Assembly: GCA_029934175.1 (NCBI GenBank)
Contig: JAOZMT010000062.1
Coordinates: 1 to 9,202 of the forward strand
Source of the DNA: Victivallales bacterium
GTDB lineage: Bacteria; Verrucomicrobiota; Lentisphaeria; Victivallales; JAUVCU01
DNA length: 9,202 nucleotides
Reading direction: 5' to 3'
Under the pieces are notes generated by a model. The model saw nothing but the letters and a program-made list of their open reading frames with translations. It was not told where the DNA came from and made no database searches. This document shows, one piece after another, positions 6,480-9,202 of the stretch; the first letter of the stretch is position 1, and the number at the start of each line of letters is the position of its first letter. A program made the position numbers and the translations under genes.

Positions 6480-7724
6480 TTAAAACTCTATTGCATCCAG
6501 TATTTTTTTTCCAATTTTTTGACATTTAGAAAAAATATTTTTATTTGATTTAACCTCTTTATCTATATTTAATTCTAAAGCAGCATATTTCAATAATCCA
6601 CAAAGAACGGCATATTCAGGCTCTATTAAATCAGTTGTTATCCCTGTAATTTCAATAGGTTTACCAACTTTAATATTATAACAAGGGAAAACCGATTTTA
6701 ATATATCAGTAATGCCTGAAATTTTAGCGCCTCCTCCTGTGATTACTATATTCTTTGGCAAATTTACTCCAGTGGCATCATCAAAATCTTTTTTAATTAA
6801 TTTGAAGATTTCCTCAAGTCTGTGATTTGCTATTTTTACAAATGAAGAAGATGGTATTTTTATTGTTTTTTTACCACCAGAAGTTGTAATTTCAACCATT
6901 CCTGTCATTGAATTATTCACATCTAAACAATTTTCTTTTAAGATAGCATTGATAACCTTTTTTTCATTTATATCAAGGACTACAGAAATATCGTTAATAA
7001 CATGTTCTACTCCTAATGGCAAAACTTCACTATTTAAAATTCCATTATAATGAATTAAAATATATTCCGTAGTTCCTGCTCCAAGGTCAATGATAAGTGT
7101 AGCTTCTTCTTTTTCTTGCTCTGTTAATACCCCAAACATTGATGCCAGCCCACTAAATGTAGTATGGACTTTATCATGATCTAAACCAACCCTTTCAAGA
7201 ATTGAGCTAAAGCTAGATATTCGAAGATTATTACCATAAATGATATGTGAATGTGCTGATAATTTATATGCTTCATGTCCTTCAGGTGTGCGTAGCGTAT
7301 GTTTATCATCTAATCTGAAATATGATGAGATAGAATTAATTATTTCAGAACTTTCATTTGCTTGAAGATGCATTGAATCTTTTGTTGCTTTAACTACATC
7401 ATCTTCTCGTATTTTTCTATCTTCTGAATGAATATGAACAGTTCCAATACCCTCTTGTGATTTTATATGCCCACCAGTTATAGCTAGAAAAATTGTATCA
7501 TCTGGAAATATAGTAGCCTCATTTATTTGATCAAGAACTTTCTTTAAGACTTCGGTAGCTTTCTCTACATCTGTAACTTCACCCTTTATAATTGCTCCAT
7601 CTGATGATTCTGTTGCATATTGTAAAACTTTTATCTCTCCACTTTCGCATAGTTCTGCTACAATAGCACTAATCTTTGAAGTTCCTAGCTCTATTCCAGT
7701 TATAATTTTTTTTGACTTAAACAT
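6480..7724 (-). CDS. ftsA: FtsA, actin-like membrane anchor of FtsZ
   Basis: Binds ATP, polymerises on the inner face of the membrane, tethers FtsZ and helps recruit the septal machinery. The 414 residues show the actin/Hsp70 fold: phosphate-1 motif GIELGTSK (10-17), the FtsA-specific 1C (SHS2) insert from about 82, starting after FLAITGGHI (79-87), phosphate-2 motif LIIDLGAGTTEY (210-221), and adenosine motif IVITGGGAK (326-334). The last 20 residues (NIFSKCQKIGKKILDAIEF) form an amphipathic helix, the membrane-targeting element. The sequence pattern 'IITGIELGTSK...VFLAxTGGHI' is like PVC-bacterial FtsA as I remember it. ATG 7724 has a near-ideal ribosome site (AGGAGG) that overlaps no gene but lies right after the mlaD stop, 11 bp away. 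The ftsZ gene begins two bases beyond its stop, so translational coupling is likely. Confidence 0.95.
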   Translation of the reverse strand: MFKSKKIITGIELGTSKISAIVAELCESGEIKVLQYATESSDGAIIKGEVTDVEKATEVLKKVLDQINEATIFPDDTIFLAITGGHIKSQEGIGTVHIHSEDRKIREDDVVKATKDSMHLQANESSEIINSISSYFRLDDKHTLRTPEGHEAYKLSAHSHIIYGNNLRISSFSSILERVGLDHDKVHTTFSGLASMFGVLTEQEKEEATLIIDLGAGTTEYILIHYNGILNSEVLPLGVEHVINDISVVLDINEKKVINAILKENCLDVNNSMTGMVEITTSGGKKTIKIPSSSFVKIANHRLEEIFKLIKKDFDDATGVNLPKNIVITGGGAKISGITDILKSVFPCYNIKVGKPIEITGITTDLIEPEYAVLCGLLKYAALELNIDKEVKSNKNIFSKCQKIGKKILDAIEF

Positions 7725-7728
7725 TTTA

Positions 7729-7734
7729 CCTCCT
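7729..7734 (-). promoter_or_regulatory. Strong ribosome binding site for ftsA (AGGAGG)
   Basis: The minus strand reads AGGAGG then TAAA and the ATG at 7724. This is the strongest Shine-Dalgarno site in the window; it begins two bases beyond the mlaD stop codon (7736-7738). By contrast ftsZ has almost no site of its own (only TAGAG inside the ftsA end), which suggests ftsZ depends on ribosomes finishing ftsA. Confidence 0.7.
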
Positions 7735-7735
7735 C

Positions 7736-8851
7736 TTACCTTTCTATAGGTTTTATGTGTTTACCTCTAATTATAGAACTAGGGTCTTTTTCTAAAGAGG
7801 ATATAAATGAAGATATCAAGTCTAATGTATTTTCTAATTTATATAACATTAATAATAATTCTTGTTTAGATTTTAAAGTTGTTTTATTAAAAGAGTCTGA
7901 TGCCACTCCCATTTTATCTAAATTTTTATTAAGAGATAAAGTTGCAATTTGGCTTGATTTTTCAAAATTTTCAATTGATAATGATGTCTTTTTTAAAGTC
8001 TCTATAGCTTCTTTCATCACTTCTTGAGCTAATTCAGATCTCTGTGCTACTTGTATGCTTGCTATTTCTTCTTCTAATTTTTCTGATAGCTTCGTAATAG
8101 AACTCATACTAGCATTAAAATTATTAATACTTTTAGACATTGTTTCTTTTGTGAATGCTTCTTTTATGTTTGAAGTGCTTTCTTTTAAATTAGCACTTGT
8201 TTCAGACATATCACTTAAAATATTATTTACTTTACCTTTTTCTAATAGAGTTTTTATAGATTGTAAAATTTCACGCATATCTTTTGCTATAATTTGTGGC
8301 TCTATTTGAGATATTTTTACAAAAACATCAGAAACACTTGTCTTTAAATCGCTAAAAAGTGATGGAGTAGAAGGAATAAAAATATATTTTTCATCTTCAT
8401 TATTTCTATTTTTTTTATTACTTTTTTTTGAACTAATATAATAATCACATTCGATATATTTCATACCTGTAATTCCAGCCATTTCTAGTCTAGTTCGCAA
8501 ACCATCATTTATTTCTTTATTCAAAAGTTTTCTAACTTCTTCCATAGGATTTAACTTACTTATAGTTTTTTTATTTGTGAAATCTATAGCAGATAACTTA
8601 ATTTCCATATCAACCTTTATCGTTTTGTTACTAGGCATAATAGAGATATGAGACACTTTCCCAACAGGCACACCTTTGAATTTCACAGCCGAACCAACCT
8701 CTAACCCTTGCACAGATTCATTAAAGAGTGTTTGACAGCGGATAGTCGGCTCAAACATTTCAGCTAAGCCAAATAAAAACAAACCTATAAAAAATGTAAT
8801 TATCCCAAAAATTACAAATAACCCCAATCTAAATTTATTTACATTTTTCAT
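7736..8851 (-). CDS. mlaD: MCE/MlaD-family lipid-transport substrate-binding protein
   Basis: MCE proteins are the membrane-anchored, hexamer-forming part of ABC systems that move phospholipids or other hydrophobic molecules across the periplasm. The 371 residues begin with a short basic stretch and one transmembrane segment (about 9-31). The MCE domain follows (about 38-139), with FNESVQGLEVGSAVKFKGVP (43-62), VGKV (63-66) and the late segment GLRTRLEMAGITGMKYIEC (117-135). A lysine/asparagine-rich loop (142-155) and IPSTPSLF (159-166) lead into a long helical region (165-345, likely coiled coil), ending with DPSSIIRGK (356-364), typical of long MlaD proteins. The partner ATPase and permease are not in the window. 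It precedes ftsA by 11 bp. The start ATG at 8851 has a modest AAAGG site. A 30-residue variant pocket near 90-112 replaces part of the usual MCE core. Confidence 0.9.
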   Translation of the reverse strand: MKNVNKFRLGLFVIFGIITFFIGLFLFGLAEMFEPTIRCQTLFNESVQGLEVGSAVKFKGVPVGKVSHISIMPSNKTIKVDMEIKLSAIDFTNKKTISKLNPMEEVRKLLNKEINDGLRTRLEMAGITGMKYIECDYYISSKKSNKKNRNNEDEKYIFIPSTPSLFSDLKTSVSDVFVKISQIEPQIIAKDMREILQSIKTLLEKGKVNNILSDMSETSANLKESTSNIKEAFTKETMSKSINNFNASMSSITKLSEKLEEEIASIQVAQRSELAQEVMKEAIETLKKTSLSIENFEKSSQIATLSLNKNLDKMGVASDSFNKTTLKSKQELLLMLYKLENTLDLISSFISSLEKDPSSIIRGKHIKPIER

Positions 8852-8896
8852 CTATAGCCTTTAAGTTTTGAACAATTAAAAATTCCCCATGAATAT

Positions 8897-8912
8897 GTGT
8901 TAGTTTTAACAC
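8897..8912. promoter_or_regulatory. Palindrome in the mlaD leader, possible operator
   Basis: GTGTTA-GTTT-TAACAC is a perfect 6-bp inverted repeat with a 4-base loop, about 45 bases upstream of the mlaD start. A TATATT on the minus strand (8922-8927) just upstream could be a -10 box, which would put the palindrome at or just after the start of transcription; no clear -35 is visible. It may be a repressor site, a small leader hairpin, or chance. Confidence 0.3.
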
Positions 8913-8987
8913 CTAGACTAAAATATATCATCTTTTTTTTAAAAGTCCACTTTTTTATATTTTTTATAGCTTATTTTTAATATAATT

Positions 8988-9148
8988 CTGAATCCGTGAG
9001 GTTTTTATGGATGAGTTCCTCTTTAATTTTATGTTTAGGTGTTTATGAGAAATCGCAGGCATACCTAAATGGAATTCCGAGAATTTTTCATAAATACCTA
9101 AGTGTGAAAGAAATTTTGCAAATCGCCGTTAAAAGTTCACAGATTCAG
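8988..9148. repeat. 161-bp imperfect palindrome, MITE-like
   Basis: CTGAATCCGTGA (8988-8999) is matched inverted by 9137-9148 (11 of 12), and TTAGGTGTTTATGAGAAAT (9035-9053) by 9083-9101 (17 of 19). The two pairs are separated by exactly 35 bases on each side and share one centre at 9068, so the whole block is one decayed palindrome. ATAAT occurs just outside both ends (8982-8986 and 9150-9154), one base from each terminus, as a target-site duplication would. No transposase is inside. It fits a miniature inverted-repeat element about 163 bp long. Flanking AT-rich repeats could be chance. Confidence 0.6.
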
Positions 9149-9202
9149 GATAATATCTTGGCTAGTTTCATATTATGCATAAAACTACTTTACACTTTAG
9201 TC
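9011..9202 (+). CDS. Weak partial open frame running off the right edge, no family recognised
   Basis: From ATG 9011 a plus-strand frame stays open for 64 codons to the window end. GAGG (8998-9001) lies nine bases before the ATG and a TATAAT (8981-8986) upstream, which is why it is listed. The translation (MSSSLILCLGVYEKSQAYLN... and ...SSQIQDNILASFILCIKLLY) contains a hydrophobic C-terminal stretch but matches nothing I know. More than two thirds of it lies inside the 161-bp palindrome, and both the 'promoter' and ribosome site belong to the palindrome's end or its flanking repeat. It may therefore be a chance frame in a mobile element. The rest of 8852-9202 holds no other gene that I can support. 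Confidence 0.25.
   Translation, partial: MSSSLILCLGVYEKSQAYLNGIPRIFHKYLSVKEILQIAVKSSQIQDNILASFILCIKLLYTLV

Noticed and set aside
6478..6525. 16-residue N-terminal extension of ftsZ starting at ATG 6525
   Set aside because: It overlaps the end of ftsA by 46 bases, has no ribosome site and adds residues unlike FtsZ; ATG 6477 starts just before the conserved first strand.
7755..8309. Plus-strand open frames opposite mlaD
   Set aside because: Antisense shadows of the coiled-coil region with low-complexity hydrophobic translations.

Overview
The window is AT-rich (roughly 30% GC by eye) and gene-dense, with every convincing gene on the minus strand. The best clues to the host are the division genes and their neighbour. 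The FtsA, the divergent FtsZ and the 142-residue protein after it resemble families I associate with Verrucomicrobiota/Lentisphaerota (PVC superphylum). This placement comes from remembered family patterns, not from a search, and the genus cannot be named.

Layout, read in the direction of transcription (right to left). At the right edge (8852-9202) is a gene-poor stretch with a 161-bp imperfect palindrome flanked by a 5-bp direct repeat, which looks like a MITE. A weak plus-strand open frame overlaps it and runs off the window. Then comes a tight cluster: an MCE/MlaD-type lipid-transport protein (7736-8851), ftsA (6480-7724), a divergent ftsZ (5320-6477) and a PVC-type conserved protein (4846-5274). 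A 141-bp gap with a candidate sigma70-type promoter leads to a two-gene unit: a membrane protein with a helical-repeat-like domain (3865-4704) and a small lipoprotein (3556-3852). Next is dimeric glycyl-tRNA synthetase (2110-3441), preceded by a six-unit heptanucleotide repeat. After it lies a frameshifted antitoxin of the 'addiction module component' type (1824-2082), a 183-bp symmetrical cluster of hairpins (1619-1801), and an aspartate kinase of the ectoine-cluster type (184-1569). A GC-rich REP-like hairpin (86-103) sits at the left end.

How the genes may work together. FtsA would anchor FtsZ polymers to the inner membrane through its C-terminal amphipathic helix, binding the conserved FtsZ C-terminal peptide, which is present here. 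The mlaD gene is tightly linked to ftsA, which joins envelope lipid transport to cell division at the level of expression. The most notable point is that this FtsZ has lost both T7-loop aspartates needed for canonical GTP hydrolysis, while the nucleotide-binding fold and the FtsA-binding tail look intact. The other notable features are non-coding or decayed: two palindromic elements, a heptad repeat, a REP-like hairpin and an antitoxin broken by what looks like a 4-bp duplication.
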